Shown here: piece by piece, positions 15,920 to 24,581 of the stretch | Layout: each line of letters begins with the position of its first letter | How positions within the stretch are numbered: position 1 is the first letter of the stretch | NCBI GenBank assembly: GCA_934699585.1 | Contig: CAKUWY010000002.1 | Span: 211,234-275,233 of the forward strand | Length of the DNA stretch: 64,000 nt | Direction of reading: 5' to 3' | Source: an uncultured Fibrobacter sp. | Lineage (GTDB): Bacteria; Fibrobacterota; Fibrobacteria; Fibrobacterales; Fibrobacteraceae | Made by a program: the position numbers and the translations under genes | Notes under the pieces: generated by a model | Seen by the model: the letters and a program-made list of their open reading frames with translations, nothing else | Told to the model about the DNA's origin: nothing | Database searches by the model: none

Positions 15920-16240
15920 GTGTTCCTCATCCTCGCCATTGTCGCAGAAGCCGCCGGCACCACGCTCCTCAAGATGTCGGAACAGTTCACCAAGCTCGTC
16001 CCGTCCATCGCCTCGCTCGTCTGCTACGTGGCGTCGCTCTACCTGTTGAGCCTCTGCCTGCGTACCATCCCCATCGGCATCGCATATGCCACCTGGTCGG
16101 CGCTCGGCATCGCCCTCATTACAATAAGCGGCATCTACTTTTTCAAGCAGACGCTGGATTTGGGAGCCATCGTGGGGCTCGTCCTGATTATTTCCGGCGT
16201 AGCGGTACTGAACCTGTTTTCGAAGATGGATATTCACTAG
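15920..16240 (+). CDS. SMR-family drug/metabolite transporter
   Basis: 106 residues from GTG 15920, chosen because it gives the exact four-helix small multidrug resistance length and puts the key membrane Glu near the start (ILAIVAEAAGTTLLKMS). TM1-4 are visible; TATWSALG-type and GIALITISGIYFF segments fit EmrE/SugE relatives. It exports cationic compounds by proton antiport in the known family. There is no Shine-Dalgarno sequence; a weak TTTATT -10 at 15896 would give a leader of about a dozen bases. Confidence 0.88.
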   Translation: MFLILAIVAEAAGTTLLKMSEQFTKLVPSIASLVCYVASLYLLSLCLRTIPIGIAYATWSALGIALITISGIYFFKQTLDLGAIVGLVLIISGVAVLNLFSKMDIH

Positions 16241-16303
16241 ATTCATAGGGCCGCTTCATTTTTTTGTTTATCTTTATTAAGACAAACCGAAATGGAGGTT
16301 GCC

Positions 16304-17674
16304 ATGACACTCATGATTATCCAGCTTTTAATCGTACTCCTAGCCCTCTACGTGGGTTCGCGTTACGGGAGCCTTGCCCTCGGCGCGATTTCAGGAATCG
16401 GTCTTGCAATTCTCGTGCTCGGTTTCGGCCTGCAGCCCGGCAAGCCGCCTACCGACGTCATCTACATCATCATCGCGGCGGTGACCTGCGCGGGCATATT
16501 GCAGGCATCGGGCGGCATGGATTGGCTTATCCAGATTGCGGAGCGGCTGTTGCGTAAGCACCCGAACCACATCACTATCCTCGCCCCGCTCTGCACGTTC
16601 TTCCTCACGGTACTCGTGGGCACCGGCCATGTGGTGTACACCCTCATGCCGATTATCTGCGACATTTCGCTCAAGAAGGGAATCCGTCCGGAACGCCCGT
16701 GCGCCGTAGCTTCGATCGCTTCGCAGGTCGGCATCACCTGCTCGCCGATTGCAGCCGCGGTCGCATCGTTCGTGGTTATCTCGAACGCGCACGGCTTCAA
16801 TATCAACAACCTGCAGGTCATCGCAATTACGATTCCCGCATGCATCTGCGGGCTCATGGTCGCAGCGCTTGTCTCGTACAGGCGCGGGCTCGACCTCGAC
16901 AAGGATCCCGCCTTTCAGGCGCGCCTCAAGGACCCGCAGATAAAGGAATACATGTACGGTAGCACCGCTTCCGTGCTCGACAAGGAGGTTTCCAAAGAAG
17001 CAAAGCGCGCCGTATTCATTTTCCTCGGTGCACTCGCTGTCATCGTGTTCTTCTCCATCATGCAGATTGCGGGCCACGACATTCGTCCCAAGTTCCCTAC
17101 AGGCAAAATAATCAATGGCATCGCAGAGATAAAGCCGCTCGCCATGAACATCATTATCCAGATCGTGATGATTGCCGCAGCCGCGTTCATGATTATCTGT
17201 TGCAAGGCTAGCCCCAAGAAGGCCGTGGCAGGCGCCGTGTGGCAGAGCGGCATGGTGGCCGTCGTCGCGATTTACGGAATCGCGTGGCTTGCCGACACCT
17301 ACTTCGCGAACTACCTCGACGTGATGCAGGGCGGCCTCAAGGATATCGTGCAGCACTACCCGTGGGCCATCGCGTTCGCCTTCTTCGCAGTGAGCGTGCT
17401 TATCAACTCGCAGGGCGCCGTCGTGGTGGCCATGCTCCCGCTCGCCTACAGCCTCGGCATCCCGGGCCCCGTGCTCTTGGGCGTACTCCCGAGCGTGTAC
17501 GGGTACTTCTTTATCCCGAACTACCCCTCCGACATCGCGACCGTGAACTTCGACCGTTCGGGCACTACCGTCATCGGCAAGTACCTGCTGAACCACAGCT
17601 TTATGCGGCCGGGCCTCGTGAGCGTCATCGTCTCGACAATCGTGGGCTCACTGCTCGTAAAAGTATTCTACTAG
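16304..17674 (+). CDS. Anaerobic C4-dicarboxylate transporter (DcuA/DcuB type)
   Basis: 456 residues from ATG 16304, preceded by GGAGG; the ATG at 16292 lies on that site and is less likely. About 11-12 membrane segments; family signatures GGMDWLIQIAERLLRKHP, GTGHVVYTLMPIICD, ERPCAVASIASQVGITCSPI. Dcu carriers exchange succinate for fumarate, malate or aspartate. In a succinate-producing anaerobe, succinate export is the natural guess. Convergent with the GNAT gene with 2 nt between stops. Confidence 0.94.
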   Translation: MTLMIIQLLIVLLALYVGSRYGSLALGAISGIGLAILVLGFGLQPGKPPTDVIYIIIAAVTCAGILQASGGMDWLIQIAERLLRKHPNHITILAPLCTFFLTVLVGTGHVVYTLMPIICDISLKKGIRPERPCAVASIASQVGITCSPIAAAVASFVVISNAHGFNINNLQVIAITIPACICGLMVAALVSYRRGLDLDKDPAFQARLKDPQIKEYMYGSTASVLDKEVSKEAKRAVFIFLGALAVIVFFSIMQIAGHDIRPKFPTGKIINGIAEIKPLAMNIIIQIVMIAAAAFMIICCKASPKKAVAGAVWQSGMVAVVAIYGIAWLADTYFANYLDVMQGGLKDIVQHYPWAIAFAFFAVSVLINSQGAVVVAMLPLAYSLGIPGPVLLGVLPSVYGYFFIPNYPSDIATVNFDRSGTTVIGKYLLNHSFMRPGLVSVIVSTIVGSLLVKVFY

Positions 17675-17676
17675 GT

Positions 17677-18117
17677 TTACAGAGCCTTTTCCATGTACAC
17701 GCATTCGAATGTGTCATGATGGGCCTTGCCGCTTTCGTTGAAGCGGTAGCCCATTTTTTTGTAGAAGCCCGCCACATTCACGCGGCTGGAAATGCAGACC
17801 TCCTTGACGCCAGCCTCACGCATCCACTTTTCGGCCTCGGCGACAACAGTCTGGCCTAAATGCTTGCCACGGTATTCCGGCAGCACCACCACGCGCCCGA
17901 TTTCGGCAACGCCTTCAGCAGCATCGCCTACCTCGAACCAACGGCAGGTAGCCACCAGATAGATATCATCCAGCGCCAGAACGTAGTGACAGCTTTCGCC
18001 GTCATGGGCATCAATTTCGGCATCCAGGGGAATCTGGTGCTTGTGCATCATCGCAGCCATGCGCACATAGTACGCACCCGCCCGTTCACTTTCCTTTGTA
18101 ACACGGATTATCTTCAT
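17677..18117 (-). CDS. GNAT-family N-acetyltransferase
   Basis: 146 residues from ATG 18117, 7 nt after the stop of the exported Cys protein. Acetyl-CoA-binding motif A is VLPEYRGKHLGQTVV (R/Q-x-x-G-x-G/A region) and motif B is NVAGFYKKMGYRF. Closest in look to YitI/ElaA-like acetyltransferases; substrate unknown. Last gene of a likely three- or four-gene minus-strand operon. Confidence 0.9.
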   Translation of the reverse strand: MKIIRVTKESERAGAYYVRMAAMMHKHQIPLDAEIDAHDGESCHYVLALDDIYLVATCRWFEVGDAAEGVAEIGRVVVLPEYRGKHLGQTVVAEAEKWMREAGVKEVCISSRVNVAGFYKKMGYRFNESGKAHHDTFECVYMEKAL

Positions 18118-18124
18118 AATCCCA

Positions 18125-18892
18125 TTAGTAAGCTGCACCCATACATTTCATGGCAAGGCCCATAATAATCATCTGGAAAGCTTCGCTGTTTTTTACGGAA
18201 GCGGCCACAAGGGCCCTGAGGGTATATTCTTTCTCAAGTGTTTTCAAAAAGCACTGCCCCACCGACTTGGGCACGCCATTTTCGTTCAAAAGCTTCAGAA
18301 GGTTCTTCTCCACATCGGGAGAATACCCCTCGGGCGTGCATTCGATAATGTAATCTGCGCCCCACGCATTGGAAGCTCCAGGCGCTCCCTCTTCCTTGAC
18401 CATCTTCGCAAAGCGATCGAAATCCCCTACCACACGGTCGTAGGCGCAGCCGCACACGCTGTTGGCCATCTTTTCGCCAAAAACCGCCTTCGCTTCGGGA
18501 GCGCACCCCTTGACAAAATCTTTCTTGGGCAAGTCCTTCTTTATGGCATTAAAAAGCAGCTTCATGTCGTCATCGGAAAGTTCCCCGGAGCCCTCGACCA
18601 GGGCGTCCCCTACATCTTCGCTAGCCAAGACGCAACCCATGGCGGCACTCATCATAAAGGAAATGAATTCCATATCTCCATTCCCTTCCTGCATATCGGC
18701 ATTGTGGGCCAGATAGACCTTCTCGCTGTATTTTCCCTGCAACTGTTCCAGCACGCAAAGGCATTCCTTCTCGTTAGCCTCACGGGTGCAATCCTGCATA
18801 AAGGCCTTGCGGGTAAGCTCGGAATAATCCGCAGCCTGTGCCATAGCGGCAAAGGCGAGAAGCCCAAGAAAGATGTTCCGAAAGTAATGCAT
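18125..18892 (-). CDS. Exported Cys-containing protein of unknown function
   Basis: 255 residues with a cleavable signal peptide (FLGLLAFAAMAQA-ADYS). The mature part has spaced cysteines (CTREANEKECLCVLEQ; GCAPEAK...SVCGCAYDR; IIECTPE; GQCFLKTLEKEYT), pointing to disulfides in a periplasmic helical fold, with an internal repeat of a C-x-C-x-x-L/D unit. Not recognised. The acyltransferase gene ends 2 nt upstream of its ATG, so the two are probably translated from one mRNA. Confidence 0.75.
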   Translation of the reverse strand: MHYFRNIFLGLLAFAAMAQAADYSELTRKAFMQDCTREANEKECLCVLEQLQGKYSEKVYLAHNADMQEGNGDMEFISFMMSAAMGCVLASEDVGDALVEGSGELSDDDMKLLFNAIKKDLPKKDFVKGCAPEAKAVFGEKMANSVCGCAYDRVVGDFDRFAKMVKEEGAPGASNAWGADYIIECTPEGYSPDVEKNLLKLLNENGVPKSVGQCFLKTLEKEYTLRALVAASVKNSEAFQMIIMGLAMKCMGAAY

Positions 18893-18894
18893 AA

Positions 18895-19962
18895 TTATGT
18901 TTTCTCGCTAAAGAAGATTTTCTTCCCGATACGTGCGCAAGGCCTCTCTACGACATGGTGCAAAACCACAGCCATCAAGCTGCAAAGCACAACCGATATC
19001 ACAATCCTTAGAACGTTATTCTGAATTCCGCCTGCAGAAAAAATCCCATTCTCTATTTGGGTATTGAAGGTCTGCACCAAAAAGAACGCATAAGTCACCG
19101 CGCTCCCATACCGTAAAACAGCAGAGTCCTGCAACTTCGGAGATTTAAGCCTCGCAAGCGTCAATACCATGCACGCAAAAATAGGAACGGCAACCCAGTC
19201 GTAAAGCATGTAGTTTCCCACAGAAAAATGGAAATGCACGCCCACACTCACCAGCCCCACAAGAACAATCAGCTCCACGAAAAACGCCTTCCAGGTTCCC
19301 CAAAGTTTCGACTTCACAGGCAAGGAACACAGCAGTACGCCTATAAAAAACTCAAGCCCGCGAAAAAACGGATTCGTATAGATAGATGCCGTAGAAAAAG
19401 CATATACCACTAGCGGCGCCCAGAATAAAGCCAGCATGCAAATTCCGAGCGCCACGTATTTAGCGCGGGCACTCATCTGCTTTACGGCCTCCTGCATCAG
19501 CGGGAATGCCAAGTAGGAAAGCAGCAGGCACGAGATAAACCAGGTGCCGTCATTGTGGCTCACTTCGAACAGCGAAGAAAACACGCTCTGTAGCCCGAGC
19601 ATTTCCACAGGCAACAACAGCAGATTCTGGACAACGCCTTCGCGCCCTAGAAACACCACATACAAAAGGGCTACCACATAGTACAGCGGCAAGATTTCCA
19701 CAATCCGTTTCAGGTAGAATTTTTTCAGGTTCGCCATCTGAATCAAGGGCTGTTCCCTGTAGGTCAAGAACAGCACATAGCCCGAAAGCATAAAGAAGGC
19801 CGACATAAAAATGGCGCCCATAGAGACAAAGCCCGTGAGCACCCCAAAATCACTTCCGTGATGGATATGGCAATGGAAAAGCAACACCATCAGGGCCGCA
19901 AGAACCCTGAACAGGTCAAGGCCCGCGGCACGTCGCGATATCTTTTCCTTGTCGATAATCAT
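18895..19962 (-). CDS. Acyltransferase-3 family membrane protein
   Basis: 355 residues, about ten membrane helices. The start matches OafA/NodX-type enzymes: GLDLFRVLAALMVLLFHCHIHHG, with R and H of the conserved R/H pair, then SGYVLFLTY and a late FFLVQTF. These enzymes O-acetylate or acylate surface sugars. No dedicated glycan operon is adjacent. First gene of the run into the exported Cys protein and GNAT. Confidence 0.92.
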   Translation of the reverse strand: MIIDKEKISRRAAGLDLFRVLAALMVLLFHCHIHHGSDFGVLTGFVSMGAIFMSAFFMLSGYVLFLTYREQPLIQMANLKKFYLKRIVEILPLYYVVALLYVVFLGREGVVQNLLLLPVEMLGLQSVFSSLFEVSHNDGTWFISCLLLSYLAFPLMQEAVKQMSARAKYVALGICMLALFWAPLVVYAFSTASIYTNPFFRGLEFFIGVLLCSLPVKSKLWGTWKAFFVELIVLVGLVSVGVHFHFSVGNYMLYDWVAVPIFACMVLTLARLKSPKLQDSAVLRYGSAVTYAFFLVQTFNTQIENGIFSAGGIQNNVLRIVISVVLCSLMAVVLHHVVERPCARIGKKIFFSEKT

Positions 19963-19984
19963 TGCCAGCTATTTCATCAATTAC

Positions 19985-20509
19985 TCAATCAATGTTTGAA
20001 TTTGCCCCATCGGCATTAGCAAAAACTTCTACAAGCTGTTTCAATTCTTCTGGCGTGAGGCCTGTAAAATTCGAAATCATTTCCAGTTGTTCCTGAGACA
20101 AACCTTCCAAAAGTTTGTCAAAGCCAGAGGTAGGCATCCAGATATTCGACAAGCATGTGTACGTCACTTCTTGCTCCATAATCGTACTGGACAAGGTAGC
20201 ACCATCCTCGCATTCTTTGGCCAATTCTTCGCCTCCTGGAAGAATGCTCAATTTCGTCTGGAACGACTTGAGTAATTCTCGCTGTTCTGGAGTCAAATTT
20301 TTCGGATCCAAATCCTTTATGACATCAGCAACGCTTGCGCTGCTGTTCGTCTTGCCGGTACCATCTTTGCTCGTGCTTGAAGCAGGCGTATTTTGACTGG
20401 CGCTGGAATCGGGCAGTTCCTGAGTTTCTGTTTCGCTCGAAGTGGAACTGTCGCATCCGACCATGGCAAATGCCGCCACAAATGCAAAAATAAGTGCTTT
20501 CAGTTTCAT
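19985..20509 (-). CDS. Small lipoprotein of unknown function
   Basis: 174 residues; lipobox AFAMVGC with Cys19, then a long Ser/Thr/Glu-rich linker (SSTSSETETQELPDSSAS) and a helical acidic domain with two repeats ending in EL (PEQRELLKSFQTKL, PEELKQLVEVFAN). Not recognised. AGGAGAGG-like bases lie before the ATG at 20509. It ends 22 nt before the acyltransferase start and may be in the same operon. Confidence 0.8.
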   Translation of the reverse strand: MKLKALIFAFVAAFAMVGCDSSTSSETETQELPDSSASQNTPASSTSKDGTGKTNSSASVADVIKDLDPKNLTPEQRELLKSFQTKLSILPGGEELAKECEDGATLSSTIMEQEVTYTCLSNIWMPTSGFDKLLEGLSQEQLEMISNFTGLTPEELKQLVEVFANADGANSNID

Positions 20510-20568
20510 ACTAAATTACCTCTCCTTGTTTTTTAAACATAACAAAAGAATTGGCGACACGGCCTCGT

Positions 20569-21453
20569 TCATTCTTCTTCCACGCCCATAAGGCGCATGG
20601 CCGCCTTCCAGGTTTCCTTGTTCTCGAAACTGTCCCGCTTGCCGCCGCCGTAGCGGGCGTGAGCGAATTCTTCGACGAGGGTTTCCCAGCCTTCTAGCTT
20701 GCCGTCTTTTACCAGGTTGTCGAGATTGACCGGGTCGGCGGTCGCCATCCCGAATTTACGAGCCACATACCCCTTGCAGATACTTTCCAGTTCCAAGAGC
20801 CACTCGCGACTATCGGCGGAATTGACGCGCTGTTTCAAGACCAGCATCTGATTACGCAAGGCCTCGTCGGCCGCATTTCTTGCGGCAACGGCCTCACGTG
20901 CAGCGGCGCGACGCTTGACACGCCAGAGTCCGGCCAGCAGAACGCAAAGGGCAACAATCCCACCTACCGCAAACGGTAGCGGATTGAAAGGTTCGTCCAC
21001 ACGCACGTCCACGCTTTCACTCCGCAGGTCAAGGGGCTGGCCCATTTGCGTCGGAATCTCGAACTTAAGGGCGGGAATATGCAAGTTGCCCGTATCCTGC
21101 GCCACAATCTTGTATGTAAAGGTGATGGAGGCAATTTCCTTGCCATCTTTCACCGACCGAGCCGACTCCTGGGACACCCCCAGCTGGGTTAAACCCTTCG
21201 CGTTGGCAGAACCCGTTGGCACTACCAAAAGGGCGCTCCCCTGCACGCTCCAGGAGACCGTCACCGGAAACTCAAAAGTATCTCCTACGGTAATGGCGGG
21301 CAGGCCACCTTCGGGCCCCGCCTTTATAGAAATTCCCAGCTGTTCCGGCGTGGGCATTTTCGGCGCAGCGGCAGAATCCAACACCGCAACGGAACTGTCC
21401 GTCACGACGGCATCCACGCCGCCAGCGTCCATATTCAAAGAATCGTTTTCCAT
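20569..21453 (-). CDS. Membrane-anchored protein with Ig-like domain (BatD/DUF4381-like C-terminus)
   Basis: 294 residues from ATG 21453. No signal peptide is evident at this start, which is odd for the rest of its layout: a beta-rich domain (about 45-160), one transmembrane helix (PLPFAVGGIVALCVLLAGLW, about 165-185), then a basic helical tail with WLLELESICKGYVARKFG and FAHARYGGG. This resembles the C-terminal half of BatD/oxygen-tolerance proteins that partner MoxR ATPases; the MoxR gene here is 8 kb away. A TATATT lies 8 nt before the ATG. Confidence 0.7.
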   Translation of the reverse strand: MENDSLNMDAGGVDAVVTDSSVAVLDSAAAPKMPTPEQLGISIKAGPEGGLPAITVGDTFEFPVTVSWSVQGSALLVVPTGSANAKGLTQLGVSQESARSVKDGKEIASITFTYKIVAQDTGNLHIPALKFEIPTQMGQPLDLRSESVDVRVDEPFNPLPFAVGGIVALCVLLAGLWRVKRRAAAREAVAARNAADEALRNQMLVLKQRVNSADSREWLLELESICKGYVARKFGMATADPVNLDNLVKDGKLEGWETLVEEFAHARYGGGKRDSFENKETWKAAMRLMGVEEE

Positions 21454-21461
21454 ACAGAAAG

Positions 21462-21467
21462 AATATA
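21462..21467 (-). promoter_or_regulatory. -10 element of the 20569 gene
   Basis: TGTATATT on the minus strand, 8 nt before the ATG, directly after the U-run of the upstream terminator. This predicts an mRNA with essentially no leader. Confidence 0.6.
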
Positions 21468-21469
21468 CA

Positions 21470-21501
21470 AAAAGAAAAAGGCCCGCCCGTCTGGGCGAGC
21501 C
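21470..21501 (-). terminator. Intrinsic terminator
   Basis: GGCTCGCCC-AGAC-GGGCGGGCC (21501-21480 on the minus strand) followed by TTTTTCTTTTT. It ends transcripts from the sigma factor gene. The promoter of the next gene starts inside its T-run. Confidence 0.85.
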
Positions 21502-21545
21502 TCCATGGAGGTAATGAATCGTGACCGGCCTCTGGAAAGGGGGTC

Positions 21546-21564
21546 CAGGGGGCAAAGCCCCCTG
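21546..21564. repeat. G/C hairpin CAGGGGGC-AAA-GCCCCCTG
   Basis: Perfect 8-bp stem in the 3' region of the sigma factor gene, similar in style to the hairpins of the composite element but without its flanks. Confidence 0.6.
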
Positions 21565-21580
21565 CGTCATGGAGCGGCTA

Positions 21581-22393
21581 TTATTTGTTAATAGCCGCGA
21601 GGAACGCGTCTTTCTTTTCTTGCAGGAATTCCTTGCTGTTGTACTTGCGGATACGGCGAAGCGCCTGGTCACGCAACTGACGGACACGTTCGTGAGAAAT
21701 GTTCATGGACTCGCCCACTTCGCGAAGCGTCTGGGGAGCTTCCTGGTTGATACCGAAAATGCCGGTAATGACCTTCGCTTCGCGCTCCGGGAGCTGTTCC
21801 ATCAGATCGCGGGCAAGGCTTTCTACACTCTGGATTTCGGAATCGGCCTCGGGATTGGACGCTCCATTGTCGGGGAGCACTTCGGCGTATGTGGCCTTGG
21901 AGTCCGCTTTCAGGGGGCTATCGAAAGACACGCCGCGCTGACCGATCTGGATAAGCTCGCGAATCTCTTCGTTAATCTCTTTACCGCGGCTCTGTTCGTG
22001 CAGGGCCTTGCGCACGCGCAGGTGCTGGTTCGCGGGCAAGCGGATCAGGTTACCCTGCTCGTTGATGGCGCGGGTAATGTAGGCCTTGATCCACCACACG
22101 CCATAACTGATGAACTTGAGGCCGCGGGTATGTTCAAAAGACTCGATGGCGCGCACCAGGCCCATTGCACCCTCGCTCACCAGGTCCGGCAGCGGAATCG
22201 GGCAGCCACGGTACTGGATGGCCACTTTCAAAACGAAACGCATATTGGCAGAAATCAGTCTCTTTCTAGCAATCTTGTCGCCTTCCTTCGCCTTCTGGAA
22301 AAGAATCTGTTCTTCTTCGCGGGAAAGGGGGGCTGTGCGTCTAATGTCTTCGAGGTATCTTTTTAGGGTTGTATCTGTTGAATCAATATGCAT
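21581..22393 (-). CDS. RNA polymerase sigma-70 family factor (RpoD/SigA-like)
   Basis: 270 residues, lacking region 1.1. Region 1.2 (DTTLKRYLEDIRRTAPLSREEE), region 2 (ISANMRFVLKVAIQYRG, DLVSEGAMGLVRAIESF, YGVWWIKAYITRAI) and region 4 (REAKVITGIFGI, TLREVGESMNISHERVRQL) are present. Short primary-like sigma factors are common in Bacteroidota-related phyla, so this may be the housekeeping factor or a group 2 paralogue. AAGG precedes ATG 22393. Confidence 0.94.
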   Translation of the reverse strand: MHIDSTDTTLKRYLEDIRRTAPLSREEEQILFQKAKEGDKIARKRLISANMRFVLKVAIQYRGCPIPLPDLVSEGAMGLVRAIESFEHTRGLKFISYGVWWIKAYITRAINEQGNLIRLPANQHLRVRKALHEQSRGKEINEEIRELIQIGQRGVSFDSPLKADSKATYAEVLPDNGASNPEADSEIQSVESLARDLMEQLPEREAKVITGIFGINQEAPQTLREVGESMNISHERVRQLRDQALRRIRKYNSKEFLQEKKDAFLAAINK

Positions 22394-22631
22394 TTCTTTA
22401 ACCTTGTCTCTCTAAATATCGCTTTTTTTTGAGCAACTTGTATGCCAAAAGAACAAAATTTTACAACTTGGCAAAAAAACGCCCCTTATCGTCCTTAAAC
22501 CTTGGTCAAAGATACAAAATTTTGTCACAAATTTCAAACATTGTCATCTTTTTATTACAAAATTAAGCAAAAATGACGAAAAACGCCATGAGATTTCGTA
22601 ATTCGTTGATACTCCACAAGATACAATTTCG

Positions 22632-22637
22632 TATATT
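22632..22637 (+). promoter_or_regulatory. -10 element of the envelope gene cluster
   Basis: TATATT, 9 nt before the ATG at 22647; TTGATA at 22606 is 20 nt upstream, long for a -35. The predicted leader is 0-3 nt and there is no ribosome binding site. Confidence 0.55.
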
Positions 22638-22646
22638 TTGCCGGTT

Positions 22647-23426
22647 ATGACAGTAAAAGAACCAGACCAGTCCGTATGGAACCGTTTTTGGAAACAGAAA
22701 AACGACATGGACAAGGTGTATCCTTCGTCTCCGTCGGTGCTGAATACCATCAAGAAGAATTTTAAGCTCGAAGGACTCAAGGTGCTGGAAGTTGGCGCCG
22801 GCACTGGCCGTGACAGCGCCGAGCTTGCACGCCTGGGCGCCGACGTGTACGTGTTGGATTTTGCCGAGAACAGCTTGAAGATTGTGGATGGCCTGCGGGC
22901 AAAAGACAACCTATACGACAACTTGAAACTCGTCCGTGGCGACGCCTTCAAGGCGCCTTTCCCCGACAACACCTTCGACCTGGTTTTCCATCAAGGGCTA
23001 GCGGAACATTTCAAGGATTCGCTCCCGCTCATCAAGGAAAACTTCCGCATCTTGAAGCACGGCGGCCACTGCCTCTGCGACGTACCGCAAACGGTACACC
23101 CCTACACCATCATCAAGCATATCTTGATCGCCATGGACAAGTGGTTCGCCGGTTGGGAAAAGCAGTTCACCATGCCCCAGCTGAAAAAGCTCATGACCGA
23201 TGCCGGTTTTGAATGCGTCTATGAGTACGGCGACTGGATGCGCCCGAACCTCTATTACCGAATTCTTCGCGAAATCGGTTTCAAGGTAGGCGTGGAACTG
23301 CCCAAGTATCCGCTGCAGGGAACAGCATACCAAAAAGCGAAAGATAAAATTCTGGATTCCCTGGAAACAAACCCGATCATGCACTATACCCAGCTGTGCA
23401 TAGGAGTCCTGGGCAAAAAGCCCTAG
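22647..23426 (+). CDS. Class I SAM-dependent methyltransferase
   Basis: 259 residues from ATG 22647; an in-frame TTG nine bases upstream overlaps the promoter. The Rossmann core is clear: VLEVGAGTGRDSAELARLGA (motif I), VYVLDFAE (acidic ribose-binding strand end), RGDAFKAPFPDNTFDLVFHQG (motifs II-III). The substrate is not identifiable. It opens a tightly packed plus-strand cluster with GT4, a flippase-like protein and a PlsC domain, so a lipid-linked sugar or envelope substrate is likely. Confidence 0.92.
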   Translation: MTVKEPDQSVWNRFWKQKNDMDKVYPSSPSVLNTIKKNFKLEGLKVLEVGAGTGRDSAELARLGADVYVLDFAENSLKIVDGLRAKDNLYDNLKLVRGDAFKAPFPDNTFDLVFHQGLAEHFKDSLPLIKENFRILKHGGHCLCDVPQTVHPYTIIKHILIAMDKWFAGWEKQFTMPQLKKLMTDAGFECVYEYGDWMRPNLYYRILREIGFKVGVELPKYPLQGTAYQKAKDKILDSLETNPIMHYTQLCIGVLGKKP

Positions 23427-23429
23427 TCC

Positions 23430-24581
23430 ATGAATATCCTTGTGGTCAATTACCGCGACCGACTGCACCCTGCCGCAGGGGGCGCCGAAAAGCACCTGCA
23501 CCGTATCTTTTCACAACTGGTAGATGCGGGCCACAAGGTCGTACTTTTTACGACGGCATTTGCTGGCTGCAAAAGTCGAGAAACCGTCGATGGAATCGAA
23601 GTCGTCCGCAAAGGTGGCGACATGCTGTTCCAGCTTACCGTCGCCATGAACATCCGTAAGCTGGACCGAGAATTCAATTTTGACGTGGTGGTAGAAGACC
23701 TGAACAAGCTTCCGCTATATACGCCGTTCTGGATTAAAAAACCGGTGGTGGTGCAGATGCACCATCTGTGGCGCAGCTCTATTTTCCACGAGGCGTTTTT
23801 CCCGGTAGCGGCCGTGGTATGGGCCTTTGAACGGACCATCCCCTGGTTCTACCGCAAGCAGCCGTTTATCGTGGTAAGTCCGAGTACCAGGCACGAGCTC
23901 AAGGAAATCGGAATTGACGGCAAGCGCATTTCTGTGATTTACAACGGCTCCGACAGCAAAGGCGCTCCCGATCCATCAACAGAAGTGCCGCCACCAGAAG
24001 CCGAGGGCCTGCCCTACTTCTTGTGGCTTTCCCGTGTTCACCGCTACAAGGGAATCTGGACGGCGCTGGAGGCCTTTGAAAAATTTGCGTGGAAGCACCC
24101 GGACATCAAGCTTTTGGTGGCCGGAGACGGACCGCTCCTGAAAAAGATCCCCGCCTGGCTAAAACAGCGCAATCTCGAAAATCGCGTGGTGCTTCTGGGA
24201 TTTGTCAGTCCTTCCAAGAAACAGCAGCTGCTTCGTCACGCCGTGGCGCTGTTGCAGACGAGCTTCAAGGAGGGCTGGGGCCTTACCGTCGTAGAGGCGG
24301 CAAAGCTTGGCACTACCACTATTGCAAGCGATGTGCCGGGACTTCGCGATAGCGTCAAGAACGGCGAAACCGGTCTATTGTTCCCCATGGGAGATGCCCA
24401 CACCTGCACCATGGAAATGGAACGCCTTTATGGCGACGACGAACTGCGCTCCAGGCTTTCGCAAGAAGCCCGCATCTACGCCGACGAATTCCGCTGGGAT
24501 ACCGCTGCCGACCTGACGTTCAACCTGCTGCAAGATACCGTCATCCGTCATCGGGTGGCCGAAGGGGGACCCGATGAATAG
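23430..24581 (+). CDS. Family 4 glycosyltransferase
   Basis: 383 residues, GT-B fold. N-domain with GGAEKHLHRIFSQL, C-domain with LLVAGDGPLLKKIPAWL, LLGFVSPSKKQQLLRHAVALLQTSFKEGWGLTVVEAAKLG (the E-x7-E region) and SDVPGLRDSVKNGETGLLFP. Transfers a sugar from a nucleotide donor, with retention. Three nt after the methyltransferase stop; overlaps the next gene by 8 nt. Confidence 0.93.
   Translation: MNILVVNYRDRLHPAAGGAEKHLHRIFSQLVDAGHKVVLFTTAFAGCKSRETVDGIEVVRKGGDMLFQLTVAMNIRKLDREFNFDVVVEDLNKLPLYTPFWIKKPVVVQMHHLWRSSIFHEAFFPVAAVVWAFERTIPWFYRKQPFIVVSPSTRHELKEIGIDGKRISVIYNGSDSKGAPDPSTEVPPPEAEGLPYFLWLSRVHRYKGIWTALEAFEKFAWKHPDIKLLVAGDGPLLKKIPAWLKQRNLENRVVLLGFVSPSKKQQLLRHAVALLQTSFKEGWGLTVVEAAKLGTTTIASDVPGLRDSVKNGETGLLFPMGDAHTCTMEMERLYGDDELRSRLSQEARIYADEFRWDTAADLTFNLLQDTVIRHRVAEGGPDE

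Noticed and set aside
16391..17596. 401-codon minus-strand open frame
   Set aside because: Shadow of the Dcu transporter; His/Asp/Arg-rich with no domain.
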